Origin: JBGQAS01 sp963699305
GTDB lineage: Bacteria > Chloroflexota > Anaerolineae > Anaerolineales > Anaerolineaceae
DNA: 64,000 nt
Direction of reading: 5' to 3'
NCBI GenBank assembly: GCA_963699305.1
Contig: OY969431.1
Span: 1,240,001 to 1,304,000 of the forward strand
The notes beneath the pieces were generated by a model. That model made no database searches. It saw only the letters and a list, made by a program, of their open reading frames with translations, and was not told the origin of the DNA. The stretch's first letter is position 1; every line of letters begins with the position of its first letter. Positions 1 through 8,135 of this stretch are shown here, in pieces. Both the position numbers and the translations under genes were made by a program.

Positions 1-573
1 TCCAAAGCGGGGCATTTGCAAGATCAGACTTTGAGGTACTGACATTGGTTTTTGATACGAGGCTGCGTATGCCCATGAAACAACCATCTTCTTTTTGCGC
101 AGGTTTGCACCTTTTTTCTCGACGATGGTCATGATATCTGCCAGGCATTGAAATGGATGGTAAATATCACATTGCATGTTCAATACTGGAACGCGGGAAT
201 GTTTAGCGACTTCATTAATGTATTTATTTCCCTTTCCCCAATCAACATGTCGGATGGCAAGTCCATCAAAATAGCGTCCCAGAATTTCGCCGATTTCTTT
301 GGGTGTATCGCCATGAGAGATTTGTGTTGTTTTGGAGTCAATGAATGCCCCGTGACCACCCAATTGAGCCATTCCAGCTTCAAATGATCCGCGAGTACGG
401 GTACTGCTGAAGAAGAACAACATTGCCAAGACTTTGTCCCGCAAGTATGCATGAGGTTCGTTTAAAGCTCTTTTGCGTTTTAGATCAAAGGCTACGTCGA
501 GAACAGTTTCGACTTCTTCCAGGCTGAAATCCAGATCACCGATCAGATCGCGTCCATGTAAAAATGTTTGCAT
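1..573 (-). CDS. YgeW-like carbamoyltransferase, 3' end cut by window edge
   Basis: About 191 N-terminal residues are present and the C-terminus lies beyond base 1. Read from ATG at 573, with an SD-like AGGAGG about 5 nt upstream, it begins MQTFLHGRDLIG. The carbamoyl-phosphate signature FSSTRTRGSFE appears near residue 57, then SKTTQISHGDT, the substrate-loop motif NMQCDIYHPFQ, and WAYAASYQKPMSVPQ near the cut end. The last motif is close to WAYSPSYGKPLSVPQ of E. coli YgeW, whose acceptor substrate is not established. Family: aspartate/ornithine carbamoyltransferase fold, trimeric and cytosolic. It is the last visible gene of the purine operon and lies 61 bp after the paralogue at 635-1585. 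The family call is firm; the acceptor substrate is unknown. Confidence 0.85.
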   Translation of the reverse strand, partial: MQTFLHGRDLIGDLDFSLEEVETVLDVAFDLKRKRALNEPHAYLRDKVLAMLFFFSSTRTRGSFEAGMAQLGGHGAFIDSKTTQISHGDTPKEIGEILGRYFDGLAIRHVDWGKGNKYINEVAKHSRVPVLNMQCDIYHPFQCLADIMTIVEKKGANLRKKKMVVSWAYAASYQKPMSVPQSLILQMPRFG

Positions 574-634
574 ATTTCCTCCTTATTTCACCGTCCATGA
601 CAAAGTAAAAACCTATCATAGCCGGTTTATTGGA

Positions 635-1585
635 TTATTCCATTGCTCCAAGAACCAATGCCAGGAGCGCCATGCGCATCACAACTCCGTTATAAGCTTC
701 CTGCCAATAACGTGACCAACGGGTGATATCCACATCGGGTGGAATTTCATCCATGCGGGGTAGAGAATGCAGCAAGATGGCATCCGGTTTGGCTTTCGTT
801 TCCAACAGTTCACGAGTGATCTTGTAGTTGGCAGGGGTCATTCCGTGATCACCAGCTTCCTGCCTGGATTTGGTGTAATCCGGTTGAACGACGGGTTCCA
901 CCAGGATCACATCCGCATCACCGATCGCCTGTTCCACATGCTCTGCTTCTCTAAAGTTCAAACTATATTGCTTCAACTCATCCTTGAACTCTGGTTTGAG
1001 CGTCATCTCCGGAGGAGCTACATACGTAATTGGGCAGTCAAACTGGGTCAACGCATATGACAAAGAGTGCATTGTGCGCATGCGCATGTCACCAACCGCC
1101 AACCATTTTAGTCCATCGATATGACCCTTTTCGGTCAATACAGTATAGAGATCAGTGAGGATCTGTGTTGGATGCTCACCCCAGCCATCTCCACCATTGA
1201 TGATGGGGACACTTGCCCATTTCGCTGCTTCCATCGGCGCACCTTGCTGGAAATGACGCATGACAATGACATCACCGTAAAACTCGAGCATCTTCACGGT
1301 ATCCTTGATGCTTTCCTGGTACCAGTCACCTGCGCGGGTCATCTTTGCATCGGAAAAACCAGTGACATGACCACCGAGACGATGCATGGCTGCTTCATGT
1401 GCCAGACGTGTGCGGGTGGAAGGTTGGTAAAAAGCGGTGACCATTGTCTTTTCAGCAAGCATGTCACTATTGCGACGATTTCGGGCAATCGGCTCGAGTT
1501 CTGTAGCAACATCAAAGACATGAAAGAATTCGTTCCGTTCAAAATCTTTCAGAGAAAGAATATCACGACCAGAAAAACTACGCAT
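635..1585 (-). CDS. aspartate carbamoyltransferase-like protein (PyrB family)
   Basis: A 316-residue, full-length member of the aspartate/ornithine carbamoyltransferase family, which transfers a carbamoyl group from carbamoyl phosphate to an amine. Visible motifs are PSTRTR (about residue 55), VMRHFQQGA, GDGWGEHPTQ (about residue 135) and LLHSLPRMDE (about residue 275). The phosphate-binding residues are conserved. The segment that normally carries the aspartate-contacting RxQ (YxTRVQxER in ATCases) reads YTKSRQEAG here, so aspartate may not be the acceptor. It lies in the purine-degradation operon, downstream of gntR and upstream of the YgeW-like gene, and no pyrimidine-synthesis gene is nearby. 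This context suggests work with carbamoyl phosphate in purine/ureide catabolism; that role is inference. A true PyrB is the alternative. Confidence 0.8.
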   Translation of the reverse strand: MRSFSGRDILSLKDFERNEFFHVFDVATELEPIARNRRNSDMLAEKTMVTAFYQPSTRTRLAHEAAMHRLGGHVTGFSDAKMTRAGDWYQESIKDTVKMLEFYGDVIVMRHFQQGAPMEAAKWASVPIINGGDGWGEHPTQILTDLYTVLTEKGHIDGLKWLAVGDMRMRTMHSLSYALTQFDCPITYVAPPEMTLKPEFKDELKQYSLNFREAEHVEQAIGDADVILVEPVVQPDYTKSRQEAGDHGMTPANYKITRELLETKAKPDAILLHSLPRMDEIPPDVDITRWSRYWQEAYNGVVMRMALLALVLGAME

Positions 1586-1664
1586 TTTTTACTCCTTAGG
1601 TTGTTATATGATTTTTTTATCGGTACAATAGATTTTTACGGATATCGTAATTCGTGCCTCCTCA

Positions 1665-2417
1665 TTATCTCTTGTTATTTCCCACCCTACGGACAACGTG
1701 GAAACGAAAATATCCGGGCAGGAAATGGCTGATGGAATGATCAATGACTACACCCTCCGTCGATACCAGTTGCGCAGTGAATCTTAATAGTACATCGCTG
1801 CGCTGAATCTGTAATGCACGAGCCAATTCAGGAGAGGCTGCGACTGCACTGATCTCAGTCTTTGAATGCGCAAGGTGTGGATAATCTCGTTTAAGAAGAA
1901 AATCCAAAACTGAACCTGTGAAACCTACCTTTAACTCATCGGGCGAAAGAATATTCTCAGGAAGTACATCTTCCAAGTATGCGATGGGCAATTTCTCCGT
2001 AAAGATCACCCGTTGAATTTGAAGAAGCGCTTGACCTAATGGAACATTCAGATCATTCGCCAGTTTTTCATTTGCTTGAATTTTTTCTATTTGCAAATCA
2101 CCCGTCGAGACACTAAGTTGAATCCGATTCGCTCTGCTTTCAATGCTTTCCAAAACCTCAAGTCCTGATTCTATTAGGTGAGTCTGCCCAACGACGAACG
2201 TTCCAATACCTTGTTGTCGGCGTATCAATCCTTGATTTTCAAAGGATCGCATCGCTTCTCGCAAAGTAGCTCGTGAGACACCCAGGTGTTTGGAAAGGTC
2301 AGGTTCCGATTTTAATTTATCGCCGGGAGGTGTGGCTGAAATGATTTTTTCCAAATCAATAAGCAAACGTTGGTAGGGGCGATGGATTGTTTTGAGCACT
2401 TTTGCGTTTTTTTTCAA
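1665..2417 (-). CDS. GntR-family transcriptional regulator with UTRA-type effector domain
   Basis: 250 residues. The N-terminal winged helix-turn-helix (residues about 12-80) contains SEPDLSKHLGVSRATLREAMR and the wing IRRQQGIGTFVV, typical of GntR. The C-terminal part (about 90-245) has a UTRA-like effector fold with VIFTEKLPIAYLEDVLP. The start is TTG at 2417, preceded by AGAGGTGAAAGA. It lies 12 bp after the adenine deaminase reading frame in the same operon. The likely operators are the two TTGTCTGACA elements around the operon promoter at 5710-5769, which would make it an autoregulated repressor of the purine operon. The effector is unknown; a purine or a breakdown product is the natural guess. 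Confidence 0.85.
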   Translation of the reverse strand: MKKNAKVLKTIHRPYQRLLIDLEKIISATPPGDKLKSEPDLSKHLGVSRATLREAMRSFENQGLIRRQQGIGTFVVGQTHLIESGLEVLESIESRANRIQLSVSTGDLQIEKIQANEKLANDLNVPLGQALLQIQRVIFTEKLPIAYLEDVLPENILSPDELKVGFTGSVLDFLLKRDYPHLAHSKTEISAVAASPELARALQIQRSDVLLRFTAQLVSTEGVVIDHSISHFLPGYFRFHVVRRVGNNKR

Positions 2418-2429
2418 TCTTTCACCTCT

Positions 2430-3095
2430 TTATTCAATCACAGGCATGAAATCAAAATGTTTTACATCTACTAATCCCAGATCAGTCATTCTCAGATCAG
2501 GTATCACCACAAGCGCCAGCACTGAAAGCTGCATATTCGGATTTTCGATCTTACATCCGCAGGCTCGGAATCCTTCAAGGACGGTACCGGCATCTTTTGC
2601 TACTTTTTCAGCTCTATTACTGGACATTAATCCCGCAATCGGCAAACATACTTTTCCGATCACCTTTTTATCTTTCACAACAATTTGACCACCATCCATG
2701 GCAACTAATTCATTTGCCACCTTTGCCATGCACTCTTCGTCCGTTCCCACAACAATCATATGGTGACAATCATGGGCAACTGTTGACCCGACAGCGCATT
2801 TCCCTCTTAATCCAAATCCCTGCACCAGCCCAACCTGAACTCTTCCTGTTGAACGATGCCGTTCGATGAGTGCAATTTTTGCCAGGTCCTTGCCTGTATC
2901 CAGATTCACTTCATCATCAGAAATAACAACAGGTAATTTAAAATGATGCGTGGGTGCTTGGTTTTCAATAACGCCGATAACGTTTGCAATTGCATTCTTT
3001 GGATCAACGCCCTCAGGGACATGCAAACGGAAATCCTTGGCTTCCATTTTTCGGGGTATGTGTATGGAATGCAATGCCCAATCGGGATAATCCAC
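2430..3095 (-). CDS. ade: adenine deaminase, C-terminal part (separated by frameshift)
   Basis: C-terminal portion (221 residues from the first possible start) of an adenine deaminase (adenine + H2O to hypoxanthine + NH3). It begins in the DYPDWALHSIHIP segment that normally follows the barrel and contains the family's VAHDCHHMIVVGT and QLSVLALVVIPDLRMTDLGL stretches. It lies one frame away from the N-terminal part at 3131-4225. Conceptually joining the two at about 3173-3179 gives a protein of about 598 residues, normal for the family. The segment between the two listed spans also codes in this frame (ADLVLSKGEIVAEKGKLL). It probably has no separate start and is produced only by frame change, or the break is a sequencing error. 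Confidence 0.85.
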   Translation of the reverse strand: MDYPDWALHSIHIPRKMEAKDFRLHVPEGVDPKNAIANVIGVIENQAPTHHFKLPVVISDDEVNLDTGKDLAKIALIERHRSTGRVQVGLVQGFGLRGKCAVGSTVAHDCHHMIVVGTDEECMAKVANELVAMDGGQIVVKDKKVIGKVCLPIAGLMSSNRAEKVAKDAGTVLEGFRACGCKIENPNMQLSVLALVVIPDLRMTDLGLVDVKHFDFMPVIE

Positions 3096-3130
3096 AGGTT
3101 TGAGGTCGATCAGGAGTTTGCCTTTTTCTG

Positions 3131-4225
3131 CTACGATTTCTCCCTTGGAAAGAACCAGATCCGCTTTAAAGTCTTTAAATCCTCCACCAAAAGAATATCC
3201 GCATAACGTCCTGGAGCAATCAACCCAATATTCCGGCTTACACCAAAATATTCTGCGGTATTGATTGTCGCCATCTGCAACGCCAAAATTGGTGGAATAC
3301 CCTGCTCGATCGCATGCCGAACGACCCTGTCCATATGGCCTTCATTAACAAGCGTTTGCGAATGTGAATCATCCGTACATAATAAGAATCGACTGGTAAA
3401 CAATTTATTTTTGAGCAGTGCTGGTGCCTGAGCAGCAACGTCATGCCACCCGGAGCCGTAGCGCATCATCACTCGCATTCCTTGGCGAACGCGCTCAATA
3501 GCATCGGAAAGAGTCGTTCCTTCATGGTCATCTTGCGCACCTCCTGCTACATAGCCGTGGAAAGGTAATCCAAGATCTGAGGAGGCGTAATGTCCGCCAA
3601 TCACTTTATTTGCCTGGCGTGTAATAGCCATTTCCGCGTGAACTTTGTCGTCGCTGCTGTAGACCCCGGGAAAATCCATCATTTCTCCCAGGCCGATGAT
3701 ACCCGGCCATGTCATGGCTTCTGCTACTTCGGCTGGACCGATTGTCTCCCCGGGGGTTTCAAAACCCGGAGCGGAGGGAACGCACGATGGCATTTGAACA
3801 AAAACATTGATCGGTTGTTGCTGAGCTTCGTCGACCATTAATCGCACGCCACGCAATCCAAACACGTTGGCTATCTCATGGGGATCGATGAACATCGCTG
3901 TCGTTCCGTGAGGTATGACAGCCCGCACAAACTCGGTGACAGTCACCATCCCGGATTCAACATGCATGTGTGCATCCAGCAAACCGGGTACAAGGAATTT
4001 ACCTTTTGCATCGATGACCTGTGTTTCCTTGCCGATGGATTTGGATGCATCAGTCCCCACATAAGCAATCCGGTGAGCCAGGATAGCAATATCAGTGTGT
4101 GGTATAAGTTCGCCACTTTGGACACATACCCAGGTCCCATTACGGATGACAATATCAGCGCAAGTGCGTCCCATGGCGCAATCTACCAACGCTCTTGTAT
4201 CTTTGTAACCAAATCCAATTGTCAT
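3131..4225 (-). CDS. ade: adenine deaminase, N-terminal catalytic part (ends at frameshift)
   Basis: Amidohydrolase-superfamily TIM barrel of the Ade family. Metal-binding and catalytic motifs are all present: DAHMHVESGM (about residue 85), DPHEIANVFG (about 115), GLGEMMDFPGV (about 178), IGGHYAS, DDHEGTTL and LLCTDDSH (about 283). Reading is clean until about 3179, after which this frame gives 13 foreign residues and stops at 3131, while the next frame continues the family sequence. A single missing base in TTTAAA(A)G would explain this, as would -1 slippage on T-TTA-AAG. The gene lies 12 bp downstream of the 8-oxoguanine deaminase gene, so both purine amidohydrolases are cotranscribed. Confidence 0.88.
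   Translation of the reverse strand: MTIGFGYKDTRALVDCAMGRTCADIVIRNGTWVCVQSGELIPHTDIAILAHRIAYVGTDASKSIGKETQVIDAKGKFLVPGLLDAHMHVESGMVTVTEFVRAVIPHGTTAMFIDPHEIANVFGLRGVRLMVDEAQQQPINVFVQMPSCVPSAPGFETPGETIGPAEVAEAMTWPGIIGLGEMMDFPGVYSSDDKVHAEMAITRQANKVIGGHYASSDLGLPFHGYVAGGAQDDHEGTTLSDAIERVRQGMRVMMRYGSGWHDVAAQAPALLKNKLFTSRFLLCTDDSHSQTLVNEGHMDRVVRHAIEQGIPPILALQMATINTAEYFGVSRNIGLIAPGRYADILLVEDLKTLKRIWFFPREKS
3173..3179 (-). other. T-TTA-AAG slippery heptamer at the adenine deaminase frame junction
   Basis: In gene sense the zero-frame codons are GTG GAG GAT TTA AAG. T TTA AAG fits the X-XXY-YYZ rule for -1 slippage, and a slip here continues as GAC TTT AAA GCG (DFKA), which is exactly the conserved continuation. 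A GGAGG lies 1 nt upstream and a second TTTAAAG follows at 3164-3170. The same data are explained by one missing A. Confidence 0.5.
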
Positions 4226-4237
4226 GGATGATTCCTC

Positions 4238-5626
4238 TTATGAACCGTAAACAAGCTTTTGCGCGGCCTGATTGTGCTTTGCAATATGCTTTTCCAAATT
4301 GATCGTTGTGATTTGCCCTTGATCTACGATGACGTTGCCACCAACAACCACAAAATCCACTTTCTGAGGATGGCAAAAAACCAATGCGGAAACAGGATCA
4401 TGCAGTCCACCTGCATAATCAAGCTGATTTAGATTAATGGCAGCAAAATCTGCACATTTTCCAGGTTCAAGTGATCCGATATCTTTACGACCCAAAACAT
4501 CAGCTCCTCCGCGAGTTGCCAATCGCAAGACTTCCCTCGCTGTAATGATGGGAGGTGAATCCGTTCCTGATAGTGACGCTCCTTCCAATCCTGCACGCAA
4601 GCGGGCGAGCAGCATGGCTTGCCTGACCTCAGCCAGCATATGAGAACCATCGTTACTGGCGGAACCATCGACGCCTAATCCCACTTTGACACCAGCCTGC
4701 ATATATTCACGTAACGGGGCAATCCCGGAAGCCAGCCTCATATTGGATGAAGGGCAATGTGCCACACCGCATCCTGTTTTTGCATAGAGACTGATTTCAT
4801 CCTTGTTTACATGCACCGAATGGGCAAACCAAACATCCTTGCCAACCCAATCGACAGATTCCATGTAAGCCACCGGTCGGTATCCAAATTTTTGCTGACA
4901 GAATGATTCTTCATCCTGGGTTTCCGCTAAGTGCGTATGCAACGACACACCGTATTTCCTGGCTATTTTCGCGCTCTCGCACATCAATGTTCCTGTGACA
5001 CTAAATGGGGAACATGGTGCTAGTACGATCTGGGTCATGGCTCCCGGTTTGGGATCATGAAATTTTTCAATCAATCGTACACAGTCAGCCAAAATTACCT
5101 CTTCGGAATCAACGACACTATCAGGAGGGAGACCCCCTTTGCTTTCTCCCAGGCTCATTGATCCACGCGAGGCATGCAAACGCACCCCGATCTCTCGGGC
5201 GGCTTCAATCTCATCATCAAGTTTTGAGCCATTAGGGAATAGATACAAATGGTCGGATGCTGTCGTACAACCGGAAAGAACCAATTCTGCCAATGCTGTC
5301 TTAGTTGAAATGCGAATATCTTCCGCAGTCATGCGCGCCCAAATTGGGTAAAGGGTTTTCAGCCAGGTGAAGAGGTTTGCATTTTGGGCAGCCGGTACTA
5401 CACGGGTGAGTGTTTGGTAAAAATGATGATGCGTATTGATTAACCCCGGAAAGACAATATGATCTTTCAGGTCGAGGATCTTATCAGCTACAGTAGGAAG
5501 ATCCGAGGTTTTTCCAACCTTTTCGATGAAACCATCCTTTGCAAAGACGGCGCCGTTGGCAATTTCTGTTTGGCGGTCATCCATTGTCACCAGGACTTTT
5601 ATGTTTTTTACAAGGAGAGTTCCCAT
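4238..5626 (-). CDS. 8-oxoguanine deaminase-type amidohydrolase
   Basis: 462 residues, full length. Metal-dependent hydrolase of the AtzB/guanine deaminase-like branch. Visible ligands: GLINTHHHFYQTLTR (HxH, about residue 65), HTHLAETQDEE (about 232), WFAHSVHVN (about 266) and GLGVDGSASNDGSHM (catalytic Asp, about 317). The stretch PAAQNANLFTWLKTLYPIW and the SGCTTASDHLYLFPNG segment are characteristic of 8-oxoguanine deaminases (8-oxoguanine to urate plus ammonia). Start ATG at 5626. It is the first gene after the operon promoter at 5730-5758 and precedes ade, gntR and the carbamoyltransferases. Guanine deaminase or a related aminohydrolase cannot be excluded without assay. Confidence 0.8.
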   Translation of the reverse strand: MGTLLVKNIKVLVTMDDRQTEIANGAVFAKDGFIEKVGKTSDLPTVADKILDLKDHIVFPGLINTHHHFYQTLTRVVPAAQNANLFTWLKTLYPIWARMTAEDIRISTKTALAELVLSGCTTASDHLYLFPNGSKLDDEIEAAREIGVRLHASRGSMSLGESKGGLPPDSVVDSEEVILADCVRLIEKFHDPKPGAMTQIVLAPCSPFSVTGTLMCESAKIARKYGVSLHTHLAETQDEESFCQQKFGYRPVAYMESVDWVGKDVWFAHSVHVNKDEISLYAKTGCGVAHCPSSNMRLASGIAPLREYMQAGVKVGLGVDGSASNDGSHMLAEVRQAMLLARLRAGLEGASLSGTDSPPIITAREVLRLATRGGADVLGRKDIGSLEPGKCADFAAINLNQLDYAGGLHDPVSALVFCHPQKVDFVVVGGNVIVDQGQITTINLEKHIAKHNQAAQKLVYGS

Positions 5627-5709
5627 GGAATCGTATCCTTAATAAAAATCAGCAACCCGTGAAGAAAAATCGGTCTTGGCCGATATTATCTCGAGTCGCT
5701 GAGCAAAGG

Positions 5710-5720
5710 TTGTCTGACAT
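5710..5720 (-). promoter_or_regulatory. putative GntR operator O2 of the purine operon
   Basis: TTGTCTGACAT on the plus strand: one mismatch from the perfect 5-1-5 palindrome at 5759-5769. It lies just downstream of the -10 element, around or after the expected start of transcription, where repressor binding would block initiation. Confidence 0.6.
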
Positions 5721-5729
5721 CGAAATCAG

Positions 5730-5758
5730 AGTATACCGAACAATTTAATTACTGTCAA
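5730..5758 (-). promoter_or_regulatory. sigma-70 type promoter of the purine operon
   Basis: On the minus strand TTGACA (5758-5753), a 17-bp spacer and TATACT (5735-5730). The -35 is perfect, the -10 matches at five of six positions and spacing is optimal. The transcript would have a leader of roughly 95 nt before the ATG at 5626. Confidence 0.75.
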
Positions 5759-5769
5759 TTGTCTGACAA
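5759..5769 (-). promoter_or_regulatory. putative GntR operator O1 of the purine operon
   Basis: TTGTCTGACAA, a perfect TTGTC-N-GACAA palindrome directly abutting the -35 hexamer. With O2 it brackets the promoter. GTC-N-GAC half-sites are of the kind bound by GntR-family regulators; the operon encodes one at 1665-2417. Confidence 0.65.
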
Positions 5770-5777
5770 CAATAAAA

Positions 5778-6656
5778 TCATCTATCCGATAATTCAGCAG
5801 CATACAGCGTGTTTTTCAATAACATGGCAATCGTAACCGGGCCGACTCCACCTGGTACTGGAGTGATCGCCCCGGCAATTTCTTTGGCTTCATCGAACGC
5901 GACATCACCGACGATTCGGTGACCACCAGGATACGAGGCATCTTCTATTCGATTGATACCCACATCGATGATGATTGCGCCGGGTTTTACCCAATTTCCT
6001 TTGACCATCTCTGGACGCCCTACTGCTACAACAAGGATATCAGCCTGCCGGACAAGTGATGGCAGGTCTTGCGTATATGAATGACACATCGTTACGGTTG
6101 CATCGGCTCTTAATAATAATAGGGAAACAGGTATGCCCACTTCATTGGATCGACCAAGAACGACCGCATGTTTTCCGGCAATTGAAGCTACATGAGAAAA
6201 AAGGATTTGCATAACGGCAGCTGGTGTATTTGGAATAAACAATGGATCGCGGCCTTTCTGCGCCAATCTGCCGATGTTCTTGACATTCATCCCGTCGACA
6301 TCCTTTTCAACAAAAATAGTGTTAATAATTTCTTCTTCATTGATACCTTTCGGCAAAGGACGTTCGACCAGGATGGCATGGGTATGATGGTCATGATTGA
6401 GGTTCTTAATATGGTCAATGATTTCCTGTTCGGAAGCATTAACCGGGATGACCACATTAATACAATTGATATCCACTTCGGTACAAGCTTTCTGCTTTGT
6501 CCGAGCATACACTTGCGATCCGGGATCGTCACCGACCAAGAGAGTCGCCAAAGAGGGAATTGCTTTTCCAATTCGAATACGCTCTGTGATTTTCTGCGCG
6601 GCTTCGGTACGGAGTTGATGAGCAATGGCATTGCCATCTAGGATGACAGCTGTCAT
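5778..6656 (-). CDS. folD: bifunctional methylenetetrahydrofolate dehydrogenase/cyclohydrolase
   Basis: About 292 residues from MTAVILDGNAIA. This start (ATG at 6656) is chosen because GAAGGAGAC lies 5-6 nt upstream; a longer reading exists but lacks an SD. FolD interconverts 5,10-methylene-THF, methenyl-THF and 10-formyl-THF with NADP. Motifs: LATLLVGDDPGSQVYARTK (with the YxxxK pair), HAILVERPLPKG, KDVDGMNVKNIGRL, VLGRSNEVGIPVSLLL (nucleotide-binding loop) and PVPGGVGPVTIAMLLKNT at the C-terminus. The usual VQLPLP is VERPLP here. It is the nearest plus-side neighbour of the purine operon on the same strand, but that operon has its own promoter. Confidence 0.95.
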   Translation of the reverse strand: MTAVILDGNAIAHQLRTEAAQKITERIRIGKAIPSLATLLVGDDPGSQVYARTKQKACTEVDINCINVVIPVNASEQEIIDHIKNLNHDHHTHAILVERPLPKGINEEEIINTIFVEKDVDGMNVKNIGRLAQKGRDPLFIPNTPAAVMQILFSHVASIAGKHAVVLGRSNEVGIPVSLLLLRADATVTMCHSYTQDLPSLVRQADILVVAVGRPEMVKGNWVKPGAIIIDVGINRIEDASYPGGHRIVGDVAFDEAKEIAGAITPVPGGVGPVTIAMLLKNTLYAAELSDR

Positions 6657-6747
6657 AATGTCTCCTTCACATTCCACTATATATCATACTGCAATATGAT
6701 TTTTTTCAACCATATACAATTAATCTGAAGGTGCGCTGAAGATACGC

Positions 6748-6753
6748 TATAAT
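6748..6753 (+). promoter_or_regulatory. -10 element upstream of ugd
   Basis: Consensus TATAAT 20 bp before the ugd start codon; the -35 region is weak. Transcription would begin a few bases before the CAGGAG ribosome-binding site, giving a very short leader. Confidence 0.5.
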
Positions 6754-6773
6754 TTCAATTCAGGAGAATGTTA

Positions 6774-8099
6774 ATGAGCAAACTCAGTGTCGTTGGGACG
6801 GGCTATGTAGGTTTGGTGACTGGTGTGTGTTTTGCAGACATGGGTAATCACGTTATTTGTTTGGATGTGGATGAACACCGAATCTCCAATCTTAAAAAAG
6901 GCATCATGCCCATTTATGAACCTGGATTGGAACAGATTGTCGATCAGAATGTTAAAGCCGGTCGCCTTTCCTTCACAACCAATTATCGGGAAGCGCTTAA
7001 AGATACGGAATATGCGTTCATAGCAGTTGGTACTCCTTCCGGAGCGGATGGTGAGGCAGATCTACAGTACGTTCGAAAAGCTGTTGAAGCGATTGCAGAT
7101 GAAATTTCCAAACCAATCATCATCGTAAATAAATCCACTGTTCCGGTTGGCACCGGGGACTGGGTTGCAGAAATCTTTCGGAAGCGTCGTGGAAGTAAAA
7201 AGCTGGAATTTAAAGTCGTTTCCAATCCCGAATTCTTGCGCGAAGGCTCAGCGATTTTCGATTTCATGAATCCCGATCGTGTAGTTTTGGGATCTACTGA
7301 AAAGGAAGCCGCCAATTGCATCGCTCAATTGTATGCTCCATTGCGCACTCAAATCTTGATCACCGATTTGCGAACAGCAGAAATGATCAAGTATGCTTCC
7401 AACGCGTTTCTCGCTACTCGCATTTCTTTTATTAATGAAATCGCCAACATCTGCGAAGAATTAGGTGCCGATGTGCGTGTCGTTGCTGAAGGTATGGGGA
7501 TGGACAAGCGGATTGGTCACGCTTTCCTTGATGCGGGGTTGGGATGGGGTGGAAGCTGTTTTCCAAAGGATGTTAAAGCCTTGGAACATATGGCAGTAAG
7601 CAATGGAACGCACCCACAATTGCTGCAAGCGGTCATGGAGATCAACAAGAACCAGCGTCGACGTGCTGTGATGAAACTCCGAAAATCCCTGGGTAACTTG
7701 AATGAAAAAATCATCGGCGTGCTGGGACTAAGCTTTAAACCCAACACGGATGATATTCGTGAAGCCCCTGCCCTGGAAATCATCCATCTCTTGCAAACTG
7801 AAGGAGCCATCATTAAGGCATATGACCCGCAAGCGATGGAAAATGCTAAATCAGCCTTGAAACAGGTTACCCTATGTGACAATCCGTATGATGTAGTTGA
7901 TGGAGCCGATGCAATGATCCTTGCAGCAGAATGGAACGAATTTAAGCAACTGGATTTTGCAAGGATTAAAAACCTAATGCGCCAGCCCATCATCATGGAT
8001 GGACGAAACCTTTGGGATCCAGAACAACTTCGCAGTTTGGGATTTACATATTACGGAGTGGGTAGAGCTACAACGAATCACAATGGCAAGTTTGAGTAA
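6774..8099 (+). CDS. ugd: UDP-glucose 6-dehydrogenase
   Basis: 441 residues from MSKLSVVGTGYVG. The ATG at 6774 is preferred over 6768 because CAGGAG (6761-6766) is then 7 nt away. The enzyme oxidises UDP-glucose twice with NAD to UDP-glucuronate, a precursor for surface polysaccharides. Features: Rossmann motif GTGYVGLVTGVCFAD at the N-terminus, NKSTVPVGTGD, NPEFLREGSAIFDFMNPDR, EMIKYASNAFLATRISFINE, and the catalytic cysteine in GLGWGGSCFPKD (about residue 259), followed by the C-terminal UDP-binding domain with GLSFKPNTDDIREAP. It is a single-gene unit closed by a strong terminator at 8103-8135. Confidence 0.95.
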   Translation: MSKLSVVGTGYVGLVTGVCFADMGNHVICLDVDEHRISNLKKGIMPIYEPGLEQIVDQNVKAGRLSFTTNYREALKDTEYAFIAVGTPSGADGEADLQYVRKAVEAIADEISKPIIIVNKSTVPVGTGDWVAEIFRKRRGSKKLEFKVVSNPEFLREGSAIFDFMNPDRVVLGSTEKEAANCIAQLYAPLRTQILITDLRTAEMIKYASNAFLATRISFINEIANICEELGADVRVVAEGMGMDKRIGHAFLDAGLGWGGSCFPKDVKALEHMAVSNGTHPQLLQAVMEINKNQRRRAVMKLRKSLGNLNEKIIGVLGLSFKPNTDDIREAPALEIIHLLQTEGAIIKAYDPQAMENAKSALKQVTLCDNPYDVVDGADAMILAAEWNEFKQLDFARIKNLMRQPIIMDGRNLWDPEQLRSLGFTYYGVGRATTNHNGKFE

Positions 8100-8102
8100 A
8101 GC

Positions 8103-8135
8103 AAATCCGGGTTGCATATGCAACCCGGATTTTTT
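8103..8135. terminator. bidirectional terminator between ugd and uvrA
   Basis: AATCCGGGTTGC, ATAT loop, GCAACCCGGATT: a perfect 12-bp stem with T-run on the plus side and A's on the minus side, serving the convergent ugd and uvrA genes. The T-run overlaps the uvrA stop codon. Confidence 0.9.
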
